A stretch of DNA of 64,000 nucleotides from Balamuthia mandrillaris (GCA_031835245.1 JAVKOQ010000240.1:16650-80649); one strand, 5' to 3'. Positions 24,813 through 36,199 are shown, counted from the stretch's first letter. A program made the numbers and translations. Notes: a model not told the origin generated them from the sequence alone.

Positions 24813-25802
24813 TTCTCCGTTCTGCAAGCGTCGCGTGAGTGCTGCCTTTGTTTGCCTCTTGTTTGCTTGTTCTTTTTTTTTTTTTTTGCCTTCTCCGCTT
24901 TTCGTTTCTATAGTCGATTTTTTCCGCTATGTTATTTTTGGTGCGCGTTTCGAGAGAAGAGCGTGGTTGAGGTAGGAAGCAACCAATGACTGGTTTCGAT
25001 GTGCTCTGAGGTAGGAAGCAACCAATGACTGGTTTCGAGGTGCTCTTCGCGTAACAGTCGCGCTCCTCACTTACCCCAATAGGTTAATTGTCGACCAAAA
25101 TCCCGTTTTCGTGCATGGTTGCACGTCCGTTGGAGGGAATCCTGACCACCGACCACCTGGAAAAAAAAAGAACCGCTTCTCTTTCGTATCTTCTCTTTTC
25201 TGCTTTGAAGCTTGATAGCGTTCACGACTCCTTCGTAGGAGGGAGCAGCCCCCGGTGCCATACCGCAAGAAGAACGTGGGGGCACCTTTTTGTTTGCAGC
25301 GCGGTTGTTTCTTCGAAGTGCGGCCCGGCCTGCCGTACGAAAGTGTGCAGGGTGAGTGCCTCCATTGGAGGCAGTTTCTTTTTTTTTTCCCCATGCCCAT
25401 TATTATTATTTTTTTTTTTGTGTTGTGAGGGACTGACCTTTAGAACCACGCTCTCTCTTTTTGGCGCCAATTTTTTCTAGGAAAATATTCGAGTAAACTT
25501 CGAAGCGGCTCCTGCTGACGCGAGTAGCCCCGAGATACCTACCTTTTATAGACAGACGCCGTTTCGCCAAATAAGCTGCATGGAGACGCCTCGACGGGTC
25601 GTGATATCGTGTTGACGCCTCAGGGTCGCTATCTCTACATCTAGGTAGCACCATTTTTCTTTTTTTTGGCTGGGTCATCGGTCCACCGTGTTTTTCGTTC
25701 CCTTGGTAACGGTTTTTTCAAACAGTGGCAGCAAAAGGAGAAAGAGAACATTGCTTCTCTTTTATCCTTTTGGGTTTCCAATCTTCAACACGAGCTTACG
25801 GT
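24813..25802. promoter_or_regulatory. Divergent intergenic region of BAHD and P450 genes
   Basis: About 990 bases between two head-to-head genes. It contains the duplicated CCAAT element at 24968-25045, GTCGACCAAAA at 25090, and homopolymer T tracts. No convincing open frame. A shared promoter is inference from the arrangement. Confidence 0.5.
24968..25045. repeat. Two tandem 39-base copies containing CCAAT
   Basis: TGAGGTAGGAAGCAACCAAT and the following 19 bases occur twice in direct tandem with one substitution (TCGATG against TCGAGG). Each copy holds a CCAAT box in GCAACCAATGACTGG. It lies 156 bases upstream of the BAHD ATG within the shared region before the P450. Confidence 0.85.
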
Positions 25803-27949
25803 ATGAACTGGTCTACAGCTCTGTTGCTCCTGCTTATTACTGCACCCTTGGCTTACCTCCTCGTGGGCGTTTTGCAATGGTGGAGAAGGAAAAAGGAGAG
25901 TAGGATGCCTCTTCCCCACTGGAGCTGGCCAATAGTTGGAGAGGTGTTCGCCTTGTTTTTCGTTAAGGTTCCGGAGAAAACCTGGTTACACCGGTTCGAT
26001 TTGTACGGCAACAGGACACGGCTTTCGCTGTTCGGAAGGTTCGTGTTGCATCCTTTGCTCTTTCATCTTCTTGTTCTTCTAACCTAGACGGAACAGAGAG
26101 ATATTCCTCACTGCTGAACCCGAAGATGTAAAACGTGTGTTTGCGGCTGATGGCAAAGAAGTAAATACTTTGAGTTATTCTATTTCAGTTGTTCTTTCAG
26201 CTAATATCCTATTTCTTTTTTACTTTCCGGAAACCCTAAGACTCAAGCCTGGCTTCCCGACCACATCCGCCTCCTGTTCGGTAAAGCCATTGGAACCACA
26301 GTCGGCGCCCATCACAACGTCGTGCGGAAAGCCCTGTTCACCCTCTTCTCCACCTCCGTCATGCGAAACTATTACGGCACGATGAAATACTTTGTCGAGA
26401 AGCACGTGCGAGAGTGGGCCAGCACTCCGGGACCGCACACCATGATTGACTTGTTGCGTCTTTTGACCTACGAAACAGTCTATGGATGGTAAAGACATAT
26501 TCTCCATCTCCCTCGTCTGCTTTGACTAATACTGTTAAACACAGTATGATTAACAAAGAAGATGCCACAAACAAAGAACTTTTGGAAACAGTGCAAGTTT
26601 GGTTCAAGGCGTTCATAAGCCTTCCTTTCAACTTCCCTGGTTCCCCGCTGTCCAAAGCCTTTGAGGCCAGAGCTAAGCTGCGACAAACATTGCAAGACTT
26701 GCTGAACCGTACTCGAGAGGTATCTCGTTCGTTTCCTTTTCTTCGCACTTCTCTCTTCCTCTTCTCTTGTGGTTGCTATTCTTATCGTCTTCCTTTTCTT
26801 CAAACAGGAGAGAAAGAACTTCACCTCAGAGAAGCAACATACAGCAACGGTGGTACTGATGCTGCTTCGTTTGGCGGAGGAGTTGGAAGAGGTTGGAGGA
26901 GAAGACGGCTTCCTCATCGACGACATCACCATTATCGATAACTTGATCAACTTTCTTCTTGCTGGTCATGAAACAGGTTAGCTTTCCGTCCCTTTCTATT
27001 TGTGTAAACGAATGAAAGAGACAGACTAAAAACGTACTCTTCAATTGCAGTGATGACAACGTTAAGTTCAGTGATGAGGATACTTCCTGAGCATCCGGAA
27101 GTGTGGCGAAAGATTCAACAGGAGGTTCGTTCAGTTGTCCCTGATGGAGCTGATCTGACTTATGATCACGTATGTTGAATTCTTCTGCAGTCTCTCTCCC
27201 TCTCCCTTCGTCTCTCTTACATTTTTGTATCGCTGTTAACACGAAAACAAAATAGACACAAAACCTACCTTATTGTACAGCAGTTGTTAAAGAGGTGCTG
27301 CGTTACAGGCCGCCAGTCTATGTGGCCTTCCGAGAGGCCGTCCAACCCATGAGCTTCGGGCCTTACACCGTTCTTCCCGGAGAGACCATCGTCACCAGCT
27401 ATCAGGGCGTTCATCGTTTGGCTTTTACTGACCCTGAGGTAGGGTATTATGTTTCGTGTTGGTGGCTGGTTTTGTTTTGTGTTGTTGGATAGTTGACTCA
27501 TTGCCTATTCTGTTGAAGTGTTTTGATCCAGATCGGTTCTACAGAGAGTCTGAGGCTTATTCGACAAAATACAAGAATGATGACAGGAACAGCTTCATGA
27601 GTTTTGCGGCCGGCATTCGAAGTTGTGCTGGAATGAAGGTTTCTCACTTGCTTCTTTTCCCTCCTTTTTCAGTTCCTCTACTTTCCTACTTTGTTCCTTT
27701 ATCTTCTCCTTTGCTTCTGCCTTTGTCATTCGCTCCTTCGTTCTTCTTGCCTTGTTTCACTCACGCAGAAACGGTAATACTTATCCAGTTTGCGTTTGCG
27801 GAGATGGTAACATTTTTGGCAGTGTTGGTAAGGGAACGATTGTGTTGGGATCTTGTTCCTGGCCAAGACTTGCGTTTGGTACATGGAGGAGCGGCTGTCA
27901 TGTATAAATCAGGAGTGGTTGTAAACTTCTACAAAGAAGGCGAAAAGGC

Positions 27950-27956
<7 letters not shown>
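25803..27956 (+). CDS. Cytochrome P450 monooxygenase
   Basis: A membrane-anchored heme monooxygenase. The ATG at 25803 gives an N-terminal membrane segment (WSTALLLLLITAPLAYLLVG) followed by basic residues and the Pro-rich hinge MPLPHWSWPIVGEV. Motifs seen: the I-helix AGHETVMTT (oxygen-binding A-G-x-E-T), the K-helix E-x-x-R in KEVLRYRPP, the PERF-like region FDPDRFYRES, and the heme-binding loop FAAGIRSCAG, which fits FxxGxRxCxG with the Cys axial ligand. Eight or nine exons; introns lie at about 26039-26090, 26162-26244, 26492-26545, 26720-26808, 26977-27050, 27172-27254, 27439-27518, 27637-27770. The stop TGA is at 27954-27956. The spacing and KEVLRYRPPVY context resemble CYP51/CYP26-like clans. 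Substrate unknown. Confidence 0.92.
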
Positions 27957-27989
<33 letters not shown>

Positions 27990-28031
27990 AATGTGTAACA
28001 ATTAAAGATGTAGGTAATAAAGGAAAAGCAT

Positions 28032-28962
28032 TCAACGTAGCTTTTTGTCGTTGTTGGTCTCGTTTTCTTTCTGTTCCTCTTTCTCTTCTTGTTGCTTCTG
28101 TTTTTTGTGTGCTTTTGTACCTTTGAGAGAAAGTAATTCTGTCTTTTGTTTGTCATCCAACACCACAAACTCTTTTGCTTCTCGATCATAAATAAGAAAC
28201 TCGGGAGTACCCTCCAACTTTGGGAATAACTGATTTAAAAAATCGATTTAAACAAGTTAAAAAGGAAATAAAAGAGAAAAAAGAGCAGAGAACAAATCAC
28301 TTAGTGATCAAATAGCAGAAAGAGGAGAGAGGAGAGGAGAAGAGAAGGAGAACTAGAGAAACGAAAGCACGAAAAAAAGAGGAAAGCGCCAAAAAAAAAG
28401 AAGGAAAATAGAAACCTCGACAGGACAATGCACTATATCCAGGTGCGGTTTTCTCTTGTGAATAAGAGCCACTCTGTGATAGTAGGTAGGGCAGTGAACG
28501 CATCCTTTCTGTGTGACAAAAACGATCAAATCTTTTTGCTTCTCTTCCTTCACCTTTGTTAAATCGCTTTCTTCAGCTTCTATTTGTCCCTCCTCGTTAT
28601 GCTCACCAAAGTGAGTTTGGACGATCTTATCTAGTTCTTCTTGCGTGTTTACAGATCGCACCCCATCCAACATCATTTCTTTGAAGAACAGTAAGTAAAG
28701 AAGGAAAAAGCGAAACAAAAGCAAAAAGATAAATACCTGTAGACCCCTCTAAAGATTTTTCTAGTTTAGAGACGAAAGAATCGAGGAGGGAATCATAGTC
28801 TTTGAGCTCATAGAAATGCGCAGCAGTGTCCATGAGCTTCATAGAGAGAGACCGAGAAAGAGCACTAATGTATTGAAGTCTTTTTTCTAGCTTCACTACC
28901 TTCAAACGGTTCTCATAACCTTCTTTGTCTTGTCTGAATAATGTTATGTCAAGGGGTTAACA

Positions 28963-29002
<40 letters not shown>

Positions 29003-30231
29003 CTAGAACATGAAGAACAAGAACAAGAAAGGTACCCAGTAAGTTCACACATAAAGGAAATGGGATCGCTTCTACCGTCATAAAAGAACCCTTTCTCAAA
29101 TGAACCAAACAGTTGCTGCCCTTTCTTTTTCCTTTCCGCCAACAATGAAGAGAACCGTTTTCTTTGCTCCGCAGGAGACGAAGTGGCTTTTGGAAAGAAC
29201 TTGAAGTTCTCAATGTTGCTCTCTGGAAAGTATCGCGAGTCCAAAGAGTTCATCATCGGGTTCACATAGACAACAGCGACGTCTTCTCCGAACAACAACG
29301 AAAGATACTTGGCCAACCGTTTGGGAAGAGACTCTCCCACAATTACAAAAACGTCTTTGGTCTCCAATAAAGTTAAAATGTTGTTCGCCTCCTTTTCGTC
29401 ATTGCCCTTATCTTTCATGTTCTTCTGTTTCGACTTCTTCTTGTCGGTGGCGAGATGTTTTTCTGTTGTTGGAGATGGCGAATTGTTCTTGAGTTGGTTG
29501 GGTGATGGTGGCTTTTGAAGCGGTCGAAGTTTTGCTTCTCGCTGTTGCAAAAATGTATGCAATTGCTCTGCGTTGATTTGGATCAGTGGATCATCCTCTT
29601 GGATGATCTCCTCTTCTTCCAACTCCTGAGAAATGTGGTGCGGGGTCTGTATACGATAAGAGGTAAGAAAATGTTGCTTGAAGCATAAAGAAAGTCAAGA
29701 GACAAGAGAAGTTTTTTTCAAAAAAAAAAAAAGAGAGAATGAGAACTAACCAATTTTCCGCTCTTTGCGTCTTCCAAAAACTTCAGAATGTCGTCTTCAT
29801 CGATGTGACCGTCCGTTGATGGAAGAATGTATCTCTCCAATTGGTGAGTCTGCCAGTAAACAACACAGTTGTTTTCTTTATTATTATTGCTATTTGAAGA
29901 GAGAGAGAGAGAGGAGAGGAGAGAACGAATGACGACAAAAACCTTCGGATCTTCCACGAAGAGCATGTATCTCACATCAGAAGCAGGCTCATGGCCGTCT
30001 ATTTTGAGGTGCATCCCTGAGTGAAGAAAACGAGGTTTGATGCCATGCTTGCTGGCCAACGTGCTTTCGAGTTCTGGAGAGAGGTCCTGAACAAGGACCA
30101 AACAAAAACCTAGGTTAACTTCTGCTTCGCTCTTTCAATTCTCTTCTCTTCTTTATCTCTTTTTCTTCTTCATTCTTTCCTTCTATGTTGGATGGTTCAA
30201 AGTGTGACAAGAGAAGAGAAGATAACAATAG

Positions 30232-30267
<36 letters not shown>

Positions 30268-30537
30268 TAACCTCTTCGTTAAAGACAAGAAGAAAAGTGG
30301 CCGGTGGGTCAACATAAATGGGTTCGTCCTTTTCCGTTTGCTCTTCTGCTTTCGTGGATGTCCCTTCCTCTTCCTCTGACGACGATGAGGCGGGGGGTTC
30401 ATCCGCGTGGGCAGTGTTATGAAAATGCCAGTACGCTGCTCCACTTGCAGTCAGTGCTGTGGCCTGTAGAAACGGAGTTGTTGTTCGTGAGAGAGAAGAG
30501 GAGAGCCGAAGAGAACACGGCAGAGAACCAAAGAACA

Positions 30538-30572
<35 letters not shown>

Positions 30573-30641
30573 AGTGAGTGAGTACAGCAAAGAGTGTAGA
30601 AGGAGCCCAGCGTAGCGGCAGTTCACTGGCAGACGATCGCA
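28032..30641 (-). CDS. Divergent PDI-like / thioredoxin-fold protein, copy A2
   Basis: Paralogue of the gene at 44-2640, with matching exon order. Exons encode a hydrophobic segment after an acceptor (ATALTASGAAYWHFHNTAHA), an acidic linker, a PDI b-like domain (ERYILPSTDGHIDEDDILKF), an a-like domain without CGHC (DVFVIVGESLP ... SNIENFKFFP), a helical exon (KRLQYISALSRSLSMKLMD), and a thioredoxin fold with CVHCPTYYHR and a likely cis-Pro in EGTPEFLIYD. The tail is Lys/Glu-rich and stops at 28032. A2 has one extra intron inside the b-like domain, after EDPK. The 5' end is unclear: the exon ending at about 30,586 (LRWAPSTLFA) joins in frame to the next exon, but no ATG precedes it in frame, so a further 5' exon must exist or the start is lost. 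The N terminus could be a mitochondrial or ER anchor. Confidence 0.7.
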
Positions 30642-31210
30642 CAGGAGGACCAATCCATATCGACCGCCTTTTTGTGTGTCACATAAAGCGAAGCCAATCA
30701 GCAAACAAAAAAATCAAATCAAATTGCAAGGGAGTGAATAATAACATCGAGAGAGGTAGCGAGGTAGAGAAGGAGAGAGGTGGGAAGACGTGGCAAAAGA
30801 GGAGAAGAGAGAAGAGCAGAGGTGAGAAGAAGAGGAGTGAGGGGAGAAGAGCTTTACAAACCAAGCAGACGGAGGGGGTCGACGTGGAAGGAAGCTAAAA
30901 AGTGGCGTGTGGTTGCCTCTGCTCGCCCATGAGGAGGAGGAGGGCGCAGTGTGACTTCCACCAAGCGAGCTTCCCGCGGGACGGAAGGCTCTCGGGAGTC
31001 GTCCTGGACGCGGCTGCGAAATCCTTCTCATCTCTCTTCTCTTTTTTTTTTTCTATTTTATATTGACAATAGGGTTCACCCTAATTGAAATTAACAACGA
31101 ACCTAATAGTTTCCAGCCTATCGTTTGTCGTCGACAAAAACAAATTTATCGCATTCTTTCTTCGATAATTGAGGATCAATTTGTCGACAAAAACGACGAG
31201 CTAGAAAAAG
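30642..31210. promoter_or_regulatory. Divergent region between PDI-like A2 and TPR gene
   Basis: Contains a CCAAT box in AAGCCAATCAGC near 30,690 and two copies of GTCGACAAAAAC at 31130 and 31183, the second 17 bases before the TPR ATG. GA-rich sequence lies between. It may hold an unplaced first exon of A2. Confidence 0.45.
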
Positions 31211-33006
31211 ATGAACGCAGCCGCGAGGACGTCGCGACGAGGCTTTCTCCTCTGCCGGACCTCATCGCTCCCACGGCCGGTGTCTCTCTCTTCCTCCTCT
31301 TCCTCCTCTTCCTCTCCTGTTTTTCGAATACACACCCGAACAGCACCGCTGCTTCTTTCTTCTTTTTATTCTACCACCACCGCTACTACTCGATTTCAAT
31401 GGAAATCTTCGTCGAGGCTAGCTCCTTCGCTGCATCCCCGTCGGCCAACCACCATCCCTCTTCTTCCCCCTTTTCAAAGCGGCAGCGGAGTCGCTTCCTT
31501 TTTCACGACAGCTTCTTGCAACTACTCTTCTGCTTCTCGTTTTTCCACCACCCCTTCGGAGGAGGAGGATGTCCCAGAGGCAGAGCTGAGCGTTCCTCCT
31601 TCAGAGGAGACGCCCTCTCCACCGCCATCGCAGTCGGAGGTGAGCGACCCTCAGGAGCAAGCGGCGATGCTGCTCTGGGAGGAAGGCAAAGCGGAGGAAG
31701 CCATAGCCAAAATGGAGGAGTGCGCTCGCTCTCACCCCAGTGATTCTCTTAAGCTTGGTATTCATTCTCTCCTCTCTCATCCTCTTCTCTTTTCTCCACT
31801 TCTCTCGTTCGCTTCTTCTCTTCCTCTATGCTTCTCTTTCTCTCTTCCTCTATTCTTCTCTTCCTCTTCCTCCCTAACATTACGCGAACCACAACACAAA
31901 AAACCTATACACACAGAGAAGTTAGCAGACATGCATCTGGCTACTGGCAACTACAATACAGCCATCGACCTCTACCAACGCTGCCGCTCGATGGTTGAAG
32001 CCCAACAACAAAGCGACATTGTATTGCAACAATCATCCTCCTCGTCGGACGCTACTCTGATGTCCATTCCTAAGCGATGCAGTCTGTTGGTGGTGAAGCA
32101 AGGCGAATGTGAGGAGCGCAGCGGCCATGCGGAGTCCGCTCGACGGCATTACAAGGACGCCCTTGAGCTTTGGAATGATTGCTCTGCCGCCCATCAAAGG
32201 TTTGTTTGTTTGTTTGTTTGTTTGTTTGTTTGTTTGTTTGTTTGTTTGTTTGTTTGTTTGTTTGTTTGTTTGTTTGTTTGTTTGTTTGTTTGTTTGTTTG
32301 TTTGTTTGTTTGTTTGTTTGTTTGTTTGTTTGTTTGTTTGTTTGTTTGTTTGTTTGTTTGCTTGCTTGCTTGGTTGTTTGCCCTTTTTTCGCTTTCTTTT
32401 GTTTGTCTTTACTTGTCTTAAGAACAGAAGAGCGATGATGAGGAGAGGGAAGAGAGAAAAGAACACAGAGAGAACACTTGTGCTTTGCATCTTTGTTTCG
32501 CTTTTAACAAGTAATTTTACCATATAGGTTAGGCTTCATGCATTTAGATAATGGGGAAGCAGAAGAAGCCGAGAAACACTTTACGGAGGGAGTGGCAGCA
32601 TTGCAACGGACTGTCGGAAGCAAACCCGACAAAGGGGACCAATGGGTGGCCGCCGAGCTGATGTACGGCAGAGGCAAGGCCCGCATGGCCCAGGCCAGAT
32701 GGAATGATGCCGCTAATGACTTTGAGAAGAGCATCGCTCTCTCTGGGGTGGAGTATGCCCCTTCGATGAGTGCCAAAGGCGACTGTTTGCTGCGAATGAG
32801 TATGTTTACTTTCTTTTTCTTACTTTTCTCTTCTCTTCTAATCGTCTGTTATTCTAAAGAGCGATATGCGGAGGCGATAGCTGCTTATTCTTTATTTTAC
32901 GAGAAGTATCCAGACTACTACGAACGCTTTTCGGCTGACACCATAGAACGTACTTTATTCCTCTTCCTTTTATCTTTATCTCTCCTCCTCTTTCTATCTT
33001 TTCTCT

Positions 33007-33056
<50 letters not shown>

Positions 33057-33429
33057 TTCTCTCTTTCTCCCAACAGAACTTCAACACTCCCCAATTTTTT
33101 ATGATACCGTTTTGAAACGTGCAATGGCCTATATCGAATTGGGGGATACGGATATGGCCCTCCTGGACCTCGCCACAGTCATAACGGCCGCCGACGATTC
33201 CCCAAAGCACCGCGCCCTGGCGCTCTACTACAGGGCCAAGTGCCAGCAGAGACAGGGGGAGTGGTGGGGAGTTGTCCACGATACCTCCAACGCGCTGAAG
33301 ACCGACCCCTCGCTCTTCCAGTGTTATTGGGACAGAGCCATCGCCTTTGAGGCCTTGGGAGAGGAGGATCGCGCCAAGGAGGATCGCGCACGTTTCGAGC
33401 TGGCGCAAAGGGAGCGACAGTTCCATTAG
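31211..33429 (+). CDS. Mitochondrial tetratricopeptide-repeat protein
   Basis: The ATG at 31211 begins MNAAARTSRRGFLLCRTSS, an Arg/Ser-rich leader without acidic residues for about 110 residues, typical of a mitochondrial presequence. An acidic Ser/Pro linker follows, then TPR units: EQAAMLLWEEGKAEEAIAKM, ADMHLATGNYNTAIDLYQR, GHAESARRHYKDALELWND, GFMHLDNGEAEEAEKHFTEG, ARMAQARWNDAANDFEKSIA, RYAEAIAAYSLFYEKYPDYY, KRAMAYIELGDTDMALLDLA and CYWDRAIAFEALGEEDRAKE. Six exons; introns include a GTTT repeat starting exactly at the donor (32200) and a CT repeat at about 33010-33055. Stop at 33427-33429. TPR solenoids are scaffolds, and no catalytic domain is seen, so the role is unknown beyond a likely mitochondrial location. 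Confidence 0.82.
32200..32360 (+). repeat. GTTT tetranucleotide microsatellite, about 40 copies
   Basis: Perfect GTTT repeat of about 160 bases. Its first GT is the 5' splice site of the TPR intron that follows CATCAAAG, so every unit offers an identical GTTTGT donor-like sequence. Open frames across it encode only a Cys-Leu-Phe-Val pattern. Confidence 0.97.
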
Positions 33430-33708
33430 GCGGGGCTAGACTTGAGAGAGGAGAGGAGAGAGGTGGAAATTTCATTTTGGAACTCCGCTTGATTATGATT
33501 GGATGTCATTAACTTTTACGGAGCCAATCCGAAACGCCGCGCGCGTCGCTTCAGCACAGTACGTGGACAACTTTGTCTCACGCTTTTATTTATTCCAAGT
33601 TTAAACTTTCAAGAAATAGGAATTTTAACGAGGTGACCAAAGAAAGTAAAAAAAGGAGGAAGAAAACAGAAAAAGGGGAGAAGCGAAGCGAAGAGTAGAG
33701 ATAGAGAG
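33430..33708. other. Intergenic with opposed CCAAT boxes
   Basis: 279 bases between the TPR stop and the next ATG. ATTGG near 33,500 and CCAAT near 33,524 lie in opposite orientations about 25 bases apart; a likely promoter for the downstream gene. Confidence 0.4.
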
Positions 33709-34997
33709 ATGCCGCCCTCCGGCAGGATGCAGAGAACCTCGTGTTGGGGTCTCTGCTTCGTTTTGTTGTGTCTGGCGGCCTTGGTGTCCGCCTCTCCCTC
33801 TCCATCCTTCGAGGTGACGGACCCTTTCGGCTCGCACCGTGAAGGTGTGGAGCAAGACCTTTTCACCGTTCACTTTAAGCACATGCACAAAGATGACTCC
33901 TTGCATGCTCACGAGGCGCAAGGCTTTCAGTTCACCGTGAATCAAATCATGCGGCCCTCTTGGTATCTCCAGAGGAAGGGAGAGGAGACGGCGGTTCCAT
34001 GTGAGAGGGATAGCGGAAAGTTTTGGGAATGCGTTTTGGGAAAGGACACCATTCAAGAACTAAGTAACGACGACAAAGTGGTCGTCAGAGGTTCGTTAAA
34101 GTTCTTTCGTTTCTCACTTTGGACCTCTACTCTCTCCTCTTTGTTTCTCTGCTTATGCTTTTCGCTTTTCTGCAAAGAGATATGACTGAGATAAAAAAAC
34201 AACAGGAAAACTTGTTAAAAAAATTACCAGTGGCTCTCGACTTGTCCGTAAGGACGTTATTGGCCTACCTGCTGAAGGTACACGCCCATCATAAGCTCCT
34301 CTTGAAATAGTTGTTTTTGCGAAGGAAAAAGATTCTAAAAGCTCCATTGATCGCTTGTCACAGATTTTCCTGAGGTTAAACCGGTCGTCCTGATGGCATG
34401 TACGTGTCTCTCGCGTTTTCTTCTATTGTGTTCTTTCTTGCTGCTCCAATTTTGCCATTCCTATCATCAAGATGCTTCGTCATTCTGGGGGGCCCCCTTT
34501 CCTCTATTTTTCTCAATTTCAACGCCTTCGAGCTGTCTCTGTGGAGTTATTCGTCACGCTGCACTCTCGCCCTTGCCCACTAATTGACTCCTTTTCTACC
34601 AAAATGAATAGTGCCCTTCGAGGAAGAACCTGAACTTCCGCTAGCCCCACAAGACGAACCAATCCCCGAGCGGAAGAATGAAGCGAAGACTGTAGCTGCA
34701 CCAGCAGTGGCTACCCATCCTCTTCCTCAAAAGCAGAAGATACTGTATACCCAAACCGCATCGTCGCCAAAGATGGCCACAAAGATAACAACCTCTACCA
34801 AGCAGCAATCAAATCGCCACCACTTGCAGAGCGTTTCAAGTGTGGCGAGCGCGGCCATAGAGGCGGCGAAAGAGTTGGGAAAAGGGTTTACTCCCACCGT
34901 CTCCAGGTCGGTGCGAGGAGTTGCGGCGCGTCAGGAAGAGGAGAACGCTGATATCGTTATTACCTATAACTTGGCTGACCTTTTGCCTACCTGCTAA
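33709..34997 (+). CDS. Secreted or lumenal protein of unknown function
   Basis: I do not recognise the family. The ATG at 33709 starts a clear signal peptide (CWGLCFVLLCLAALVSASPS). The mature part has VTDPFGSHREGVEQDLFTVH and a Cys pair (PCERDSGKFWEC) that could form a disulfide. Four exons read in frame: 33709 to about 34091; about 34204-34279 (KLVKKITSGSRLVRKDVIGL); a very short one near 34364-34400 (DFPEVKPVVLMA); and about 34611-34997 (PFEEEPELPLAPQDEP to YNLADLLPTC). The small exon is supported because it keeps the frame open on both sides, but another splice form is possible. The C-terminal exon is Ser/Thr/Lys-rich. No membrane anchor or KDEL-type signal is seen at the end. Antisense frames lack support. 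Confidence 0.6.
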
Positions 34998-35543
34998 ATA
35001 CATACATACTCGCACTAAACTTTTGTCGGATCGAACAAAAATAAAACAAAAAAACAAAAAAAAAAACGAAACAACAACAAGTGGTGCGCAAAAAGAGTTT
35101 TGGGTGTTGTGGATTCTCCCAACTCAGTGTAACCGCCAGCACAACTGAGAAGTTATAAACCTCGCAGGAGCAGAAATGAACCAAGCCACCGCCAAGTAAA
35201 AAACAGTACGTCTCTTCACTTTTATTTCCCTCCTACTGTTTTTTTTTTTTCCCTCGTTCTGCTCTTTCTCCCTCTATTATGATCTCCGTTCTCTCTTGTC
35301 TTGTTCCACCACGCTCCTCCCCTTTGCGCAGTCGCGTAGATTTGGGGAGAAGCCCAGTAGAGTAGAAATACTCCTCAATGATGGCTACCCCTTGGGGTGA
35401 CAATCAATATTGGCTTTCGATTTTTTTTTGATTGAAGAAAATGCCGGGGGGCGACTAGCACACCCCCAGCGCTATCACAAATTATGCTGTCCAGACACCC
35501 ACTTTGGAGTGTTGGTCCGCAAACCCACATCTACCTAAGTGCA
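34998..35543. other. Intergenic, no gene assigned
   Basis: About 550 bases. There is A/T-rich sequence to 35,250, then a more GC-balanced block from 35,330. TTTGCGCAGT at 35,327 recalls the 5' end of U4 snRNA, but what follows does not match U4. A structured non-coding RNA or 5' UTR is possible and unproven. Confidence 0.3.
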
Positions 35544-35986
35544 ATGGTAGCGCGGATTCACGAAGAGCACCGCCTAAGTGATCGCAGCAACTCCCAGCCA
35601 GGTAAGTATGATTTGAGGGATGCTTGAATACGGTATTTATACTACTACCGCTGTGGAATTTATTATGGGATGGAAATTATCTAAACCAATCTTACTGACC
35701 CTCAGATATCCTGACGTGGCATAGATCGATCAAACGTCGCCACCAACAAAAGTTGAAGTGTCGTTGCTCATCGGCTGCACCTAACGGTGGCAAGCGACCC
35801 TCCTCCGCGCTCAAAGGCACCCAGCGCGTCGCGCTTTTCCCCTTTGCCCCAGTAGTGGAAAAATACATGACCTCGCAAAACTTTTGGCTACCAGCTACAC
35901 TCATATTGCCTTTCCCTTTCTCGCGAAAGCGCAAGAGAGACCTTGATGCCCAAGACATCAATCCCCGTGGCGGTAGTAAACTGTAA
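35544..35986 (+). CDS. Candidate small two-exon gene, 112 residues
   Basis: Exon 1 (35544-35601, from ATG: MVARIHEEHRLSDRSNSQP) is followed by a strong donor CAG/GTAAGTAT. The intron 35602-35705 ends in CTGACCCTCAG, with a branch-like CTGAC. Exon 2 (35706-35986) continues in the same frame to a TAA and encodes a basic protein with KRRHQQKLKCRC, a hydrophobic stretch (QNFWLPATLILPFPF) and a basic RKRKR cluster. The total coding length is 339 bases, an exact multiple of three. No family is recognised. The splice consensus, better than most introns nearby, is the main support. The true start could be further upstream, or this could be a non-coding spliced transcript. Confidence 0.4.
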
Positions 35987-36102
35987 GCAGGAGTAGACAA
36001 CACCAGAGGTAACACGTCATGCCCTTCCCTCCGCTCCCTTGAGGCGCGGTGGTAAACCAGTGCAACCCTCCTCTCAATCCCCGCTATTGGTTCGGTACCT
36101 CT

Positions 36103-36124
36103 AAAGTTTTCCCCCGAAAACTTT
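36103..36124. other. Perfect 9-base hairpin
   Basis: AAAGTTTTC and GAAAACTTT flank a CCCC loop, about 75 bases before the YdeI-like ATG. It is a possible RNA or DNA hairpin in the 5' region; function unknown. Confidence 0.4.
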
Positions 36125-36199
36125 CGAAGAAAAGTTTGTGGGATAGCACATAGCGGCCTGCAGGCGGTACGTAGGCCTATTTTAAGTTAGGAACGAACA

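Noticed and set aside
24336-24989. Plus-strand 217-residue open frame over the BAHD gene
   Set aside because: It is antisense to an exon with clear catalytic motifs and has none of its own.
32109-32523. Open frames encoding Cys-Leu-Phe-Val or Lys-Gln-Thr-Asn repeats
   Set aside because: They are read from the GTTT microsatellite in a TPR-gene intron.
35320-35420. U4 snRNA
   Set aside because: TTTGCGCAGT matches the 5' start but the rest lacks the conserved U4 stem sequences.
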